Shown piece by piece: positions 1 to 6,002 of a stretch of 8,792 nt of DNA. Under the pieces are notes generated by a model, which was not told the origin of the DNA, did not search any database, and saw only the letters and a list, made by a program, of their open reading frames with translations. The stretch lies in assembly GCA_965366835.1 (NCBI GenBank), contig CBDUGF010000135.1, positions 1 to 8,792 of the forward strand. The letters are read 5' to 3'. The stretch's first letter is position 1, and each line of letters opens with the position of its first letter. Origin of the DNA: JAKGBX01 sp965366835 (GTDB lineage: Bacteria; Pseudomonadota; Alphaproteobacteria; Rhodobacterales; Rhodobacteraceae). The translations under genes were made by a program, and so were the position numbers.

Positions 1-2772
1 CATGCGCGTCAAAGCCGCGTCGATCACCTCCGCCGCCGCCGCGCCGCGCGCCTGCATCTCCTCGGCCAGCGCCTCGAATCCGGCAATCCCGGTCTCGCGT
101 TCCAGCATCGCCGCCCCTCCGCTGCCCACCGCCTCAGGCGCCAGCGGCTTCTCGCTCAGAAGCCGCGCCACCGCCTGCACCTGCCAGCAAAGCCGATAGG
201 CCGCCTCGAGCACTGTCTTGTCCGCGGCGCTCAGCCAGCTGATTGCGACAGCGCCGCGCAGCCCCGCCGTCACGTTGCGCCGCACCACACCCGCCATCAA
301 GGCTCCGGCCTGCGCCACCAGTTCAACATCCTGCAACCGCCCCGGCCCGATCTTGCCGTCCCAGCGCCCCTCGGGCGCCTTGGCGGCGGCGATCCGCGCG
401 CGCATCTCGCCCAGTTCCTTCAGCACCGCGCCCCGATCCGCACCCTTTTGCGCCAGCAGACCGGCGCGAAACCTCTCGATATCCGCGCCCAGCCCGTCAT
501 CGCCCGCCACCACCCGCGCCCGGGTCAGCGCCAGATGCTCCCAGACCCAGGCTTTCTCGGCCTGATAGCTCCGGAAACTGCCCCAGCTCGTCGCCACCGG
601 CCCCTGGGTGCCCGACGGGCGCAGCCGCATATCGACCTCGTAAAGCCGCCCCTCCGCCATCTGCGCGGTGACGGCGGTGATCATCGCCTGGGTCAGGCGC
701 GCGTAATAGGGCCGCACCGCCAGCGGGCGCCGCCCCTCCGACATCTCGGCGTCCTCGGGGTCATAAATCACGATCAGATCCAGATCCGAGGTCGCGGTCA
801 GGCGCTGCGCCCCGAGGCTGCCCATGCCCAGCACACAGGCGCCGCGCCCCGGCGGGGCTCCGTGCTTGGCGGCAAACTGCGCCACCACCTCGGGCCAGAG
901 CGCACGCAGACTGGCCCCGGCCAGATCGGCGTATTCGCGCCCCGCCTCCTCGGCCCCGATCAGCCCGCGCAGATGATGCACCCCGATGCGGAAATGCCAT
1001 TCCTTGGCCCATCGCCGCGCCATATCGAGCTTGCGCTCATAGTCCGACTCTTCGCGCAGATGCGCCGCCAGTTCCACGGCCAACGCGTTCTCCCCCGGCC
1101 AGTCGGCAAAGAAATCGCCGCCGATCACCGCGTCGAACACGCCCGAATTCTGCGACAGGTAATGCGCCAGCGCCGGCGACGTGCCGACGATGTCGATCAG
1201 CAGATCGACCAGCGGCGGATTGGCCTCGAACAGCGAAAACAGCTGCACCCCCGCCGGCAGCCCGGCCAGAAAGCCATCGAACGCCAGCAATGCCTCATGT
1301 GGATGAGCGCTCTCGTTGAGCCGGGTCAGGATCTCCGGGCGCAGCCGTTTGAAAACCTGCACCGCGCGCCCCGATCGCAGCGCCGCGTAGCTCGGCCAGC
1401 GCGCCAGAACCTCCTGATCGAAGTCGCTCTCGGCCTTGGCCGGCGCGGCTTCGTCGGGCGCGAAAAACCCTTCGGTCAGCGCATGCACCTCCTCCAGCCG
1501 CGCCCGCAGCCCGGTCTCGAACGCCGCCTGCTCCAGCCCCATGAACGCCGCGATCCGCGCCATGCCTTCTGGCGAATTGGGCAGCACGTGGGTCTGTGCA
1601 TCATTGACCATCTGGATGCGATGCTCGACCTCGCGATGCGACCGGTAATGCGCGCTCAGCGTCTCGGCCGCGCTCTCGGGAAGCCAGTCCTTCGCCGCCA
1701 GAACCCGCAAGCCTTCCACCGTGCCGCGCACCCTGAGATCGCGGTCGCGCCCGCCGGCAATGATCTGCCGCGTCTGGGTGAAGAACTCGATCTCGCGGAT
1801 CCCGCCCCGCCCCAGCTTCATGTCGTGACCCTGAAGCGCGATCGCCCCGCCCAGCCCCTTGTGCTCGCGGATCCTGAGCCGCATGTCATGGGCATCCTGG
1901 ATCGCCGCGAAATCCAGATGCTTGCGCCAGACAAACGGTTTCAGCGTGGTCAGGAACCGCTCCCCGGCGGCGATATCCCCGGCACAGGGCCGCGCCTTGA
2001 TATAAGCGGCCCGCTCCCAGGTCCGCCCGAGGCTCTCGTAGTAGCGCTCGGCCGCCTCCATCGCGATACAGACCGGCGTCACCGCCGGGTCGGGGCGCAG
2101 CCTCAGATCGGTGCGAAACACATAGCCCTCGCCGGTCTGATCGTTCAGCATCGCCGACATCTTGCGCGTCGCGCGCACGAAGCTGGCCCTTGCCTCGTGA
2201 AAATCTTCGCGCTCATAGCGGCTCTCGTCGAACAGGCAGATCAGGTCGATATCCGAGCTGTAATTCAGCTCGGCTGCCCCCATCTTGCCCATCGCCAGCG
2301 CGACCCATCCGCCCGCCGTCTCCAGATCGTCCTCGCGCGCACCGGGCAGCTTGCCCCGTTTGATCTCCGGCAGCAAGGCGGCGCGCATCGCCAGCACCAC
2401 GCTCAGATCGGCAAACCGGGTCAGCCACCCGGTCACCTCCTCCAGCGCCCAGACTCCGGCCAGATCGCACAGCGCCACGATCAGCGCCACGCGCCGCTTG
2501 GCCCGGCGTAACGCCACGCCGAGATCGCCGGGCGCGACCTCCGCCAACGCAGCGAATTCGGCCTCCAGCGCCGCCTCTGGGCCGTCCAGCGCGGGCGCCA
2601 GCCAGCCGGCCTCCCTTTCCAGCAAGTTGCAAAGATAGGGGCTGCACCCGCCGGCGCCTTCGATCAAACGCGCCACATCGTCCTCGGCTCCGGGCAGCAA
2701 GGCGCGCGCCTCGGCGCCCCGCTCGGGGTCAAAGGCATGCGGCAGGCGGGTGATGCGGGATGCAAAATTCAT
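1..2772 (-). CDS. glnE: Bifunctional glutamine synthetase adenylyltransferase / adenylyl-removing enzyme, 3' end cut by window edge
   Basis: GlnE attaches AMP to, and removes it from, a tyrosine of glutamine synthetase, switching nitrogen assimilation off and on in the cytoplasm in response to PII proteins and glutamine. The reading frame is open for all 924 codons from ATG at 2772 to the edge, so only a few C-terminal residues and the stop appear to be missing. Two nucleotidyltransferase domains are visible. The N-terminal adenylyl-removase has MGKMGAAELNYSSDIDL with metal-binding D174 and D176. The C-terminal adenylyltransferase has GMGSLGAQRLTATSDLDLI with D663 and D665. Between them is the family signature KLGRGGIREIEFF (residues 319-331), followed by a VEHRIQMVNDAQTH segment. 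The start was chosen because MNFASRITRLP resembles the usual N-terminus of Rhodobacteraceae homologues as I recall them; no strong ribosome binding site is seen. An 86-bp gap separates it from the SnoaL-like gene upstream, so co-transcription is possible. Confidence 0.96.
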   Translation of the reverse strand, partial: MNFASRITRLPHAFDPERGAEARALLPGAEDDVARLIEGAGGCSPYLCNLLEREAGWLAPALDGPEAALEAEFAALAEVAPGDLGVALRRAKRRVALIVALCDLAGVWALEEVTGWLTRFADLSVVLAMRAALLPEIKRGKLPGAREDDLETAGGWVALAMGKMGAAELNYSSDIDLICLFDESRYEREDFHEARASFVRATRKMSAMLNDQTGEGYVFRTDLRLRPDPAVTPVCIAMEAAERYYESLGRTWERAAYIKARPCAGDIAAGERFLTTLKPFVWRKHLDFAAIQDAHDMRLRIREHKGLGGAIALQGHDMKLGRGGIREIEFFTQTRQIIAGGRDRDLRVRGTVEGLRVLAAKDWLPESAAETLSAHYRSHREVEHRIQMVNDAQTHVLPNSPEGMARIAAFMGLEQAAFETGLRARLEEVHALTEGFFAPDEAAPAKAESDFDQEVLARWPSYAALRSGRAVQVFKRLRPEILTRLNESAHPHEALLAFDGFLAGLPAGVQLFSLFEANPPLVDLLIDIVGTSPALAHYLSQNSGVFDAVIGGDFFADWPGENALAVELAAHLREESDYERKLDMARRWAKEWHFRIGVHHLRGLIGAEEAGREYADLAGASLRALWPEVVAQFAAKHGAPPGRGACVLGMGSLGAQRLTATSDLDLIVIYDPEDAEMSEGRRPLAVRPYYARLTQAMITAVTAQMAEGRLYEVDMRLRPSGTQGPVATSWGSFRSYQAEKAWVWEHLALTRARVVAGDDGLGADIERFRAGLLAQKGADRGAVLKELGEMRARIAAAKAPEGRWDGKIGPGRLQDVELVAQAGALMAGVVRRNVTAGLRGAVAISWLSAADKTVLEAAYRLCWQVQAVARLLSEKPLAPEAVGSGGAAMLERETGIAGFEALAEEMQARGAAAAEVIDAALTRM

Positions 2773-2858
2773 GCCATGGTGATGGCGCGCACGCCCGCAG
2801 AGGTCAATGACCTAACGCAACATCCACCCCTCGCCGCGCCCTGACCCGGCGCCCCGCC

Positions 2859-3254
2859 TCAAGGCACCGCTGGCCCCACCGGCGTGTCCTGGCTGAAAAG
2901 ATTGCGCCAGCCCTTGGCGTCGCGCTGCCAGAGCGAACTGACATACATAGCCTCGCGTGCATCGCCGCCCACGCGGCGAAAGCTGGCCCGGTAGCACAGC
3001 ATGACGTGATCCGCGCCCACCGCGAAAAGCCGCGCCTCGCCCAGCGTGAACTCGGCCACGCTCGGCCCGGCTTCGAGCTGGCCCGCATGATCGGCGCGCC
3101 CGGCAAACCCGTCGGGATAGACGCCGAGGAATTCCGGCAGCAGCAGTGCCGCATCGCCCGCCGCATCGCCATCCACCAGCGCCTGCCAGACCCGCCGTTC
3201 CAGCGTCAGCATCTCGTCAAGGCTCGGGGCGGTGATCTTGCGCGTCAGGTCCAT
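2859..3254 (-). CDS. SnoaL/DUF4440-like (nuclear transport factor 2 fold) small protein
   Basis: This 131-residue cytoplasmic protein has the layout of NTF2-fold DUF4440 proteins. An N-terminal helix (LTLERRVWQALVDGDAAGD, about residues 16-34) precedes strands ending in YVSSLWQRDAKGWRNLFSQD (about 105-124), a typical C-terminal pattern in which a Trp and a Gln-Asp close the cone-shaped barrel. No signal peptide or membrane segment is present. The role is unknown; members of this fold include small-molecule isomerases, ketosteroid-type enzymes and simple binding proteins, and no catalytic set can be assigned here. I chose ATG at 3254 over the in-frame ATG at 3320 because the extra 22 residues are Gly/Arg-rich and unlike the fold, and because a GGAG lies upstream, although its spacing of about 14 nt is long. 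It faces away from the oxidoreductase gene at 3362 and sits upstream of glnE on the same strand. Confidence 0.82.
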   Translation of the reverse strand: MDLTRKITAPSLDEMLTLERRVWQALVDGDAAGDAALLLPEFLGVYPDGFAGRADHAGQLEAGPSVAEFTLGEARLFAVGADHVMLCYRASFRRVGGDAREAMYVSSLWQRDAKGWRNLFSQDTPVGPAVP

Positions 3255-3361
3255 GAACCGATCATAATCTCCGGCGCCCTGATCTGGCCAGCCTCCGCCG
3301 CGTCCGGCGCCACGCCCCACACCCGATTGCGCCCGCCAAAACGCCTTGCTAACCTTTTGCG
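3255..3361. promoter_or_regulatory. Divergent intergenic region, promoters not resolved
   Basis: These 107 bp separate two divergently transcribed genes and must carry the start signals for both directions. A 9-bp direct repeat, TCCGGCGCC, occurs at 3270-3278 and 3303-3311, 33 bp apart (about three helical turns). The only plus-strand sigma-70-like match is weak (TTGCGC at 3327-3332, TAACCT at 3350-3355) and would place the transcript start almost at the ATG of the downstream gene. No strong Shine-Dalgarno precedes position 3362. Confidence 0.35.
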
Positions 3362-3937
3362 ATGAAAGCCCTCGTGATCCTCGCCCACCCCCAGAAACCC
3401 AGCCTCTCGGCGCATTTCGCCGCGCTGGTCACCGAACATCTCGGGCAAAACGGCCATTCCGTACGCCTGCGCGACCTCTACGCCGAAGGCTACGATCCGG
3501 TGCTCAACGCAAAGGAACGCGCGGCCTATTACCAGGACGGCTTCGAAGACGCCGCCGGGCTTTCCGACACCGAAGCCCTTGTGCTGGTCTTCCCGACCTG
3601 GTGGTTTGGCTTGCCCGCCATCCTCAAGGGCTGGATCGACCGCAGTTTCCTGCCCGGCGTCGCCTATGATCACGCCGACGCGGGCGGGCCCCTGCGTCCG
3701 CGCCTCAAGGCGCTGCGCCATGTCCTTGTCATCACCACCCTGGGCAGTCCCGGCTGGTTCGATCGCTTGCTGATGCGCCGCCCTCTGCGCCGCACCCTGA
3801 AATCGGGGCTGATAAAGCCCTGCGCCCCCAAAGCCCGTTTCCGCATGTTGTCGCTCTACAAGGCGGAAAACCCCTCGCCCGACCGGATCGCCCGCTTCAG
3901 CGCCCGCATCCGCACAGAACTGGACGCCCTGCAATGA
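3362..3937 (+). CDS. NAD(P)H-dependent oxidoreductase, flavodoxin-like fold (NQO1/MdaB/KefF type)
   Basis: A 191-residue soluble protein of the NAD(P)H:quinone oxidoreductase family, which uses FMN or FAD to carry out two-electron reduction of quinones or similar electrophiles. The N-terminus MKALVILAHPQKPSLSAHF forms the first strand and phosphate-binding turn of the flavodoxin fold. Residues 76-105 carry the family's diagnostic FPTWWFGLPAILKGWIDR segment (F77, P78, W80-W81, G83, P85), which lines the flavin site. ITTLGSPGWF (about residues 126-135) matches the third flavin-contacting loop. Length is normal for the family. The last codon overlaps the next start as ATGA, so the two genes are probably translationally coupled. 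The physiological substrate cannot be read from the sequence; quinone detoxification or a regulatory flavoprotein role are both possible. Confidence 0.92.
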   Translation: MKALVILAHPQKPSLSAHFAALVTEHLGQNGHSVRLRDLYAEGYDPVLNAKERAAYYQDGFEDAAGLSDTEALVLVFPTWWFGLPAILKGWIDRSFLPGVAYDHADAGGPLRPRLKALRHVLVITTLGSPGWFDRLLMRRPLRRTLKSGLIKPCAPKARFRMLSLYKAENPSPDRIARFSARIRTELDALQ

Positions 3938-4395
3938 GCAAAAGCCTGAAACGTGTCGAAGCCGCGCTCAGCGGCATTTCAACGCTGGTTGTGGAAACCG
4001 GCGAGGCCCGCACCGCTCAAATGGCCGCCGACGAACTTGGGGTAGACCTCGATCAGATCGCCAAGTCGATCATCTTTCGCGGCGAGACCAGCGGCAGCGC
4101 GATCCTGTTCATCACCGCCGGCGGCAACCAGGTCGATCAGGCCAAGGCCGCCGCGCTGGCGGGTGAACCGCTGGGCAAGGCCGATGCCGCCCTGATCCGC
4201 GCCCAGACCGGCTTTGCCATCGGCGGCGTGGCGCCGGTCGGCCATCTCGCTCCGATCCGCGCCTTTCTTGATCCGCGTCTGCATGATTTCTCGCTGGTCT
4301 GGGCCGCAGCCGGCACGCCGCGCCATGTCTTTTCGGTCGCCCCGACCGATCTCGAACGGATTTCCGGCGCGCAACCCGCTGATTTCATTGCCTGA
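3934..4395 (+). CDS. YbaK/EbsC family aminoacyl-tRNA deacylase
   Basis: A 153-residue single-domain trans-editing protein of the YbaK/EbsC superfamily, which hydrolyses mischarged aminoacyl-tRNAs (for example Cys-tRNA-Pro or Ala-tRNA-Pro) free in the cytoplasm. Family hallmarks are visible: an N-terminal helix followed by the variable-specificity strand, the conserved lysine K44 in QIAKSIIFRG (equivalent to the lysine essential in YbaK), and the glycine-rich loop IGGVAPVGH at residues 96-104, where G98, P101 and G103 are the invariant positions. A late F-S-V-A-P strand (about 138-142) completes the fold. The exact subfamily (YbaK, ProXp-ala or another) cannot be decided by eye, so no symbol is given. 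Its ATG lies inside the stop of the preceding oxidoreductase (ATGA), implying coupled translation. Confidence 0.93.
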   Translation: MSKSLKRVEAALSGISTLVVETGEARTAQMAADELGVDLDQIAKSIIFRGETSGSAILFITAGGNQVDQAKAAALAGEPLGKADAALIRAQTGFAIGGVAPVGHLAPIRAFLDPRLHDFSLVWAAAGTPRHVFSVAPTDLERISGAQPADFIA

Positions 4396-4404
4396 ACAAA
4401 AATA

Positions 4405-4423
4405 ATGTAAAAAACGTTCACAT
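4405..4423. promoter_or_regulatory. Operator-like 19-bp imperfect palindrome, copy 1
   Basis: ATGTAAAAAACGTTCACAT is an imperfect inverted repeat (outer arms ATGTRAA / TTYACAT around a 5-bp centre). It lies 10 bp downstream of the deacylase stop and about 95 bp upstream of the DUF2852 gene. An oppositely oriented, closely matching copy follows 58 bp further on (centre to centre). The pairing suggests a dimeric transcription factor acting on the DUF2852 promoter. The spacing is TGT-N11-ACA, one base shorter than the PpsR/CrtJ TGT-N12-ACA site. Confidence 0.5.
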
Positions 4424-4429
4424 AGCCTC

Positions 4430-4459
4430 TTGCCAAACCGCCGCGTGATGCCAATCTAT
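4430..4459 (+). promoter_or_regulatory. Possible sigma-70-type promoter for the DUF2852 gene
   Basis: TTGCCA at 4430-4435 resembles a -35 box, and an 18-bp spacer leads to ATCTAT at 4454-4459 as a weak -10 (AATCTA with 17 bp is the alternative). The start site would fall near 4466, inside the second palindrome, with the first palindrome just upstream of the -35. That geometry suits one upstream and one start-site operator. CTTGCC could also be read as a heat-shock-type -35. The match is weak, so this is a proposal. Confidence 0.3.
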
Positions 4460-4462
4460 CCA

Positions 4463-4481
4463 ATGTGAAAGGCATTTACAT
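4463..4481. promoter_or_regulatory. Operator-like 19-bp imperfect palindrome, copy 2 (inverted relative to copy 1)
   Basis: ATGTGAAAGGCATTTACAT. Its reverse complement, ATGTAAATGCCTTTCACAT, aligns with copy 1 at 14 of 19 positions, including all outer seven at the right and left ends (ATGTAAA and TTCACAT). It overlaps the predicted transcript start of the DUF2852 gene, a position that suits repression. Confidence 0.5.
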
Positions 4482-4517
4482 CTCGCCTTCACGACGCACC
4501 TAGCAACGGAGAGAGAC

Positions 4518-4985
4518 ATGACAACCGCAGCCACAAACGCCGCCGCAACCGGCCCGCGCGCCTGGTTCGCCAAATCCGAGGCGTGGCTCGACGACAAAGG
4601 GAAAGGCGCCTGGATTGCCGCGATGGTTCTGGGCTTCATCTTCTTCTGGCCCGTCGGCCTCGCCCTTCTCTTCTACATGATCTGGAGCAAACGCATGTTC
4701 AACGGTTCCTGCCGCACATCCCGCCGTCACGCCCGCCACCATTATCATTCGGCGCGCCACAATACCTCCGGCAACTCCGCGTTCGACGCCTACAAGGAAG
4801 AGACGCTGCGCCGGCTGGAACAGGAACAGGACCAGTTCGAGGCCTTCCTGCAACGTCTGCGCGAAGCCAAGGACAAGACCGAGTTCGACCAGTTCATGGA
4901 AGAACGCGCCTTCGACGCGGCCGCAGAGGCCGATGCCGATGACAGCGACGACGACACTCCCAAGGGCGACAAGAAAACCGCCTGA
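4518..4985 (+). CDS. DUF2852 family membrane protein
   Basis: A 155-residue protein matching the alphaproteobacterial DUF2852 family, whose function is not known to me. A short N-terminal stretch with WLDDKGKG precedes one hydrophobic segment (about residues 32-56, FIFFWPVGLALLFYMIW), ending in a positive SKR anchor that suggests an N-out or hairpin topology with the rest cytoplasmic. A basic, histidine-rich stretch follows (H71, H74, H75, H77, H81, interspersed with Arg). Next is a conserved amphipathic, probably coiled-coil region (about 88-134: FDAYKEETLRRLEQEQDQFE and EFDQFMEER), then an acidic Asp-rich tail. GGAG at 4508-4511, 6 nt before the ATG, is a good ribosome binding site. The upstream gap holds two operator-like palindromes, so expression is probably controlled. 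A hairpin and the RDD gene follow downstream. Confidence 0.9.
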   Translation: MTTAATNAAATGPRAWFAKSEAWLDDKGKGAWIAAMVLGFIFFWPVGLALLFYMIWSKRMFNGSCRTSRRHARHHYHSARHNTSGNSAFDAYKEETLRRLEQEQDQFEAFLQRLREAKDKTEFDQFMEERAFDAAAEADADDSDDDTPKGDKKTA

Positions 4986-5003
4986 CCTCCCAGGACGCCC
5001 CTC

Positions 5004-5030
5004 GCGCCCGGCCCTCCCCCGGCCGGGCGC
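5004..5030 (+). terminator. Perfect GC-rich stem-loop between DUF2852 and RDD genes
   Basis: GCGCCCGGCC at 5004-5013 and GGCCGGGCGC at 5021-5030 form a perfect 10-bp inverted repeat around a 7-nt pyrimidine loop, starting 18 bp after the DUF2852 stop. There is no T-run after it, so a classic intrinsic terminator is not clearly met. It could be a weak terminator, an attenuator that lowers RDD expression, or a 3'-end stabilising hairpin. Confidence 0.4.
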
Positions 5031-5054
5031 ATATCCATATCGAAAGTTTCGCGG

Positions 5055-5513
5055 ATGAGCATGCACGACGATCCCGACTGGCACCTGCCCGACCCTTACT
5101 CGCAAGGCGAATTCTACGCCGATGTGCCGCTCAAGCGGCTGCTGGCGTTTCTGGTCGACACCGTGCTGCTGCTGCTGGTCACGGTGTTGCTGGTGATCGT
5201 CACGCTCGGGCTGGCGGCGATCTTCATCGTCCCGGTCTGGTGGCTGCTCAACCTCGCCTATCGCGCCGCGAGCCTGGCCAATTCATCGGCCACGCCGGGG
5301 ATGCGGCTCTTCGCCATCGAATTCCGCAACGCCCGCGGCCGCCGCTTCGATGCGACCGAGGCGTTCCTGCACAGCCTCGGTTTCATGCTGTCCTTCGCCT
5401 TCTTCCCGATGCAAATCCTTTCGATGGTGCTGATGGCCACATCGGCCCGCGGTCAGGGCCTCAGCGATCTCGTGCTTGGCTCCGTGGCGCTCAACCGCCG
5501 CGCCGCTGCCTGA
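5055..5513 (+). CDS. RDD family inner-membrane protein
   Basis: A 152-residue integral membrane protein with the RDD-domain pattern. KRLLAFLVD (residues 27-35) carries the signature Arg (R28) and Asp (D35) at the start of the first membrane helix. A second hydrophobic stretch runs to about residue 65 (IFIVPVWWLLNLAY). TPGMRLFAIEFRNARGRRF (about 77-95) is the polar loop, a third helix lies at about 107-127, and the closing GQGLSDLVLGSVAL matches the usual C-terminal D-x-x-x-G motif. The function of most RDD proteins is unclear; some have been linked to ion or proton transport. ATG at 5055 gives MSMHDD, and ATG at 5061 is an equally good start because neither has a strong Shine-Dalgarno. It follows the DUF2852 gene after 69 bp containing a strong hairpin. 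Its TGA abuts a transposase remnant in the same frame. Confidence 0.88.
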   Translation: MSMHDDPDWHLPDPYSQGEFYADVPLKRLLAFLVDTVLLLLVTVLLVIVTLGLAAIFIVPVWWLLNLAYRAASLANSSATPGMRLFAIEFRNARGRRFDATEAFLHSLGFMLSFAFFPMQILSMVLMATSARGQGLSDLVLGSVALNRRAAA

Positions 5514-5528
5514 TGCAGGGCTGCACCC

Positions 5529-5774
5529 AAGATCGCGCGCCACAACCCTGAAGATCCATACGATCTGGCCAGGGAAATCGCAAAGGCCGACGCCAGCGTC
5601 GCCCCAGGCCACGCCAGGAAAACGGCCGAGCTGCTCTTCACTCGCCTGAAGAGGCTCCTGCGCCTCGACCGCCTCCGCCTCCAAGGACCAGACGGAGCGA
5701 GGGACGAATCCCTCATGGCAGCAACCGACCAGACTCTTCTCAACCTCGCCAACATGCGCCCAGCACGGATTTGA
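5529..5774 (+). pseudogene. C-terminal remnant of an IS1182/IS5-type DDE transposase
   Basis: Frame 5529-5774 encodes about 81 residues up to a TGA and has no start of its own. It reads as the tail of a transposase: a segment resembling the I-A-R-x-x-x-E-x-A-R-x-x-A pattern, then ARKTAELLFTRLKRLLRLDR, LRLQGPDGARDES, and LMAATDQTLLNLANM. This matches the 'RKKVEMLFAHLKRILRLDRLRLRGP-GA-DEFxLAATAQNLRKLAKL' ending I know from IS1182-like and related elements, with substitutions in usually invariant places (H to R after LF, F to S after DE, AQN to DQT). The catalytic DDE core and both terminal inverted repeats are absent, so it cannot transpose. It begins within 15 bp of the RDD stop and stays open in that gene's frame. 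It is an old deletion derivative rather than an active element. Confidence 0.78.
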
Positions 5775-5940
5775 AAGGTCGGCGGCACTCAATCGGATCA
5801 ATCCAGCCGCTCAAGATCAGGCGATCCCTGTCAGCACCGACGGCGAAGCAGCCATTCGGCAGCCCTTGCTCGCTGCGCACCATTCATTTTTCTCGCGAAT
5901 TACCCTCCGCAAGCATGTGCTGGAAGCGAAAACAATTTCC
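5775..5940. other. Unassigned intergenic stretch after the transposase remnant
   Basis: About 165 bp between the transposase remnant and the pdh promoter. No convincing coding signal is seen on either strand: no ribosome binding site, and no recognisable protein in any frame. It has no T-run terminator and no clear terminal inverted repeat. GCAGC and GCTGC motifs recur around 5849-5877 and could form a small imperfect hairpin. It may be further insertion-element debris or leader sequence; nothing more can be supported. Confidence 0.3.
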
Positions 5941-5946
5941 ACTCGC

Positions 5947-5976
5947 ATGACGTCGAGGAATGCGGTAATATATAGT
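5947..5976 (+). promoter_or_regulatory. Predicted promoter of the pdhA-VOC-pdhB operon
   Basis: TATAGT at 5971-5976 matches the sigma-70 -10 consensus at five of six positions, within an unusually AT-rich patch (TAATATATAG). ATGACG at 5947-5952, 18 bp upstream, matches TTGACA at four of six. The start site would lie near 5983, giving a leader of about 35 nt and placing a perfect palindrome directly over it. This is the best promoter-like sequence upstream of pdhA. Confidence 0.5.
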
Positions 5977-5988
5977 TTAACGTTAAAC
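5975..5988. promoter_or_regulatory. Perfect 14-bp palindrome GTTTAACGTTAAAC, probable operator
   Basis: GTTTAACGTTAAAC is its own reverse complement over all 14 bases. It starts at the end of the predicted -10 box and covers the expected transcript start, a classic repressor position. The regulator is unknown; the sequence does not match the E. coli PdhR site (AATTGGT-N3-ACCAATT). Control of pyruvate dehydrogenase by a pyruvate- or growth-state-sensing repressor is a reasonable inference. Confidence 0.55.
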
Positions 5989-5992
5989 CACT

Positions 5993-6002
5993 TTCACGTG
6001 AA
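5993..6002. promoter_or_regulatory. Second palindrome TTCACGTGAA in the pdh leader
   Basis: A perfect 10-bp palindrome 4 bp after the 14-bp one and directly abutting the Shine-Dalgarno. It may be a second operator. As RNA it has no loop of its own, so a hairpin function is unlikely. Confidence 0.35.

Noticed and set aside
448..2511. A 687-codon open frame on the plus strand opposite glnE
   Set aside because: Its codons are aligned exactly antisense to glnE codons. In GC-rich DNA this frame lacks stops by composition. The product is Arg/Pro/His/Gln-rich and matches no family, while the minus strand gives unmistakable GlnE motifs.
3245..3934. A 229-codon minus-strand frame opposite the oxidoreductase gene
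   Set aside because: The plus strand encodes a clear flavodoxin-fold protein over the same bases. The antisense product has no family features and would overlap the SnoaL-like start.
4405..4423. PpsR/CrtJ (TGT-N12-ACA) photosynthesis regulator site
   Set aside because: The spacing is 11, not 12, in both copies, and no photosynthesis gene is nearby.
5589..5600. Small inverted repeat GACGC-CA-GCGTC as a possible terminator for the RDD gene
   Set aside because: The loop of 2 nt is too short, there is no T-run, and the bases are explained by the transposase-derived coding frame.
5283..5801. A 172-codon minus-strand frame over the RDD 3' end and the transposase remnant
   Set aside because: It spans the boundary of two plus-strand features whose translations match known families. 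Its own translation looks like nothing recognisable.
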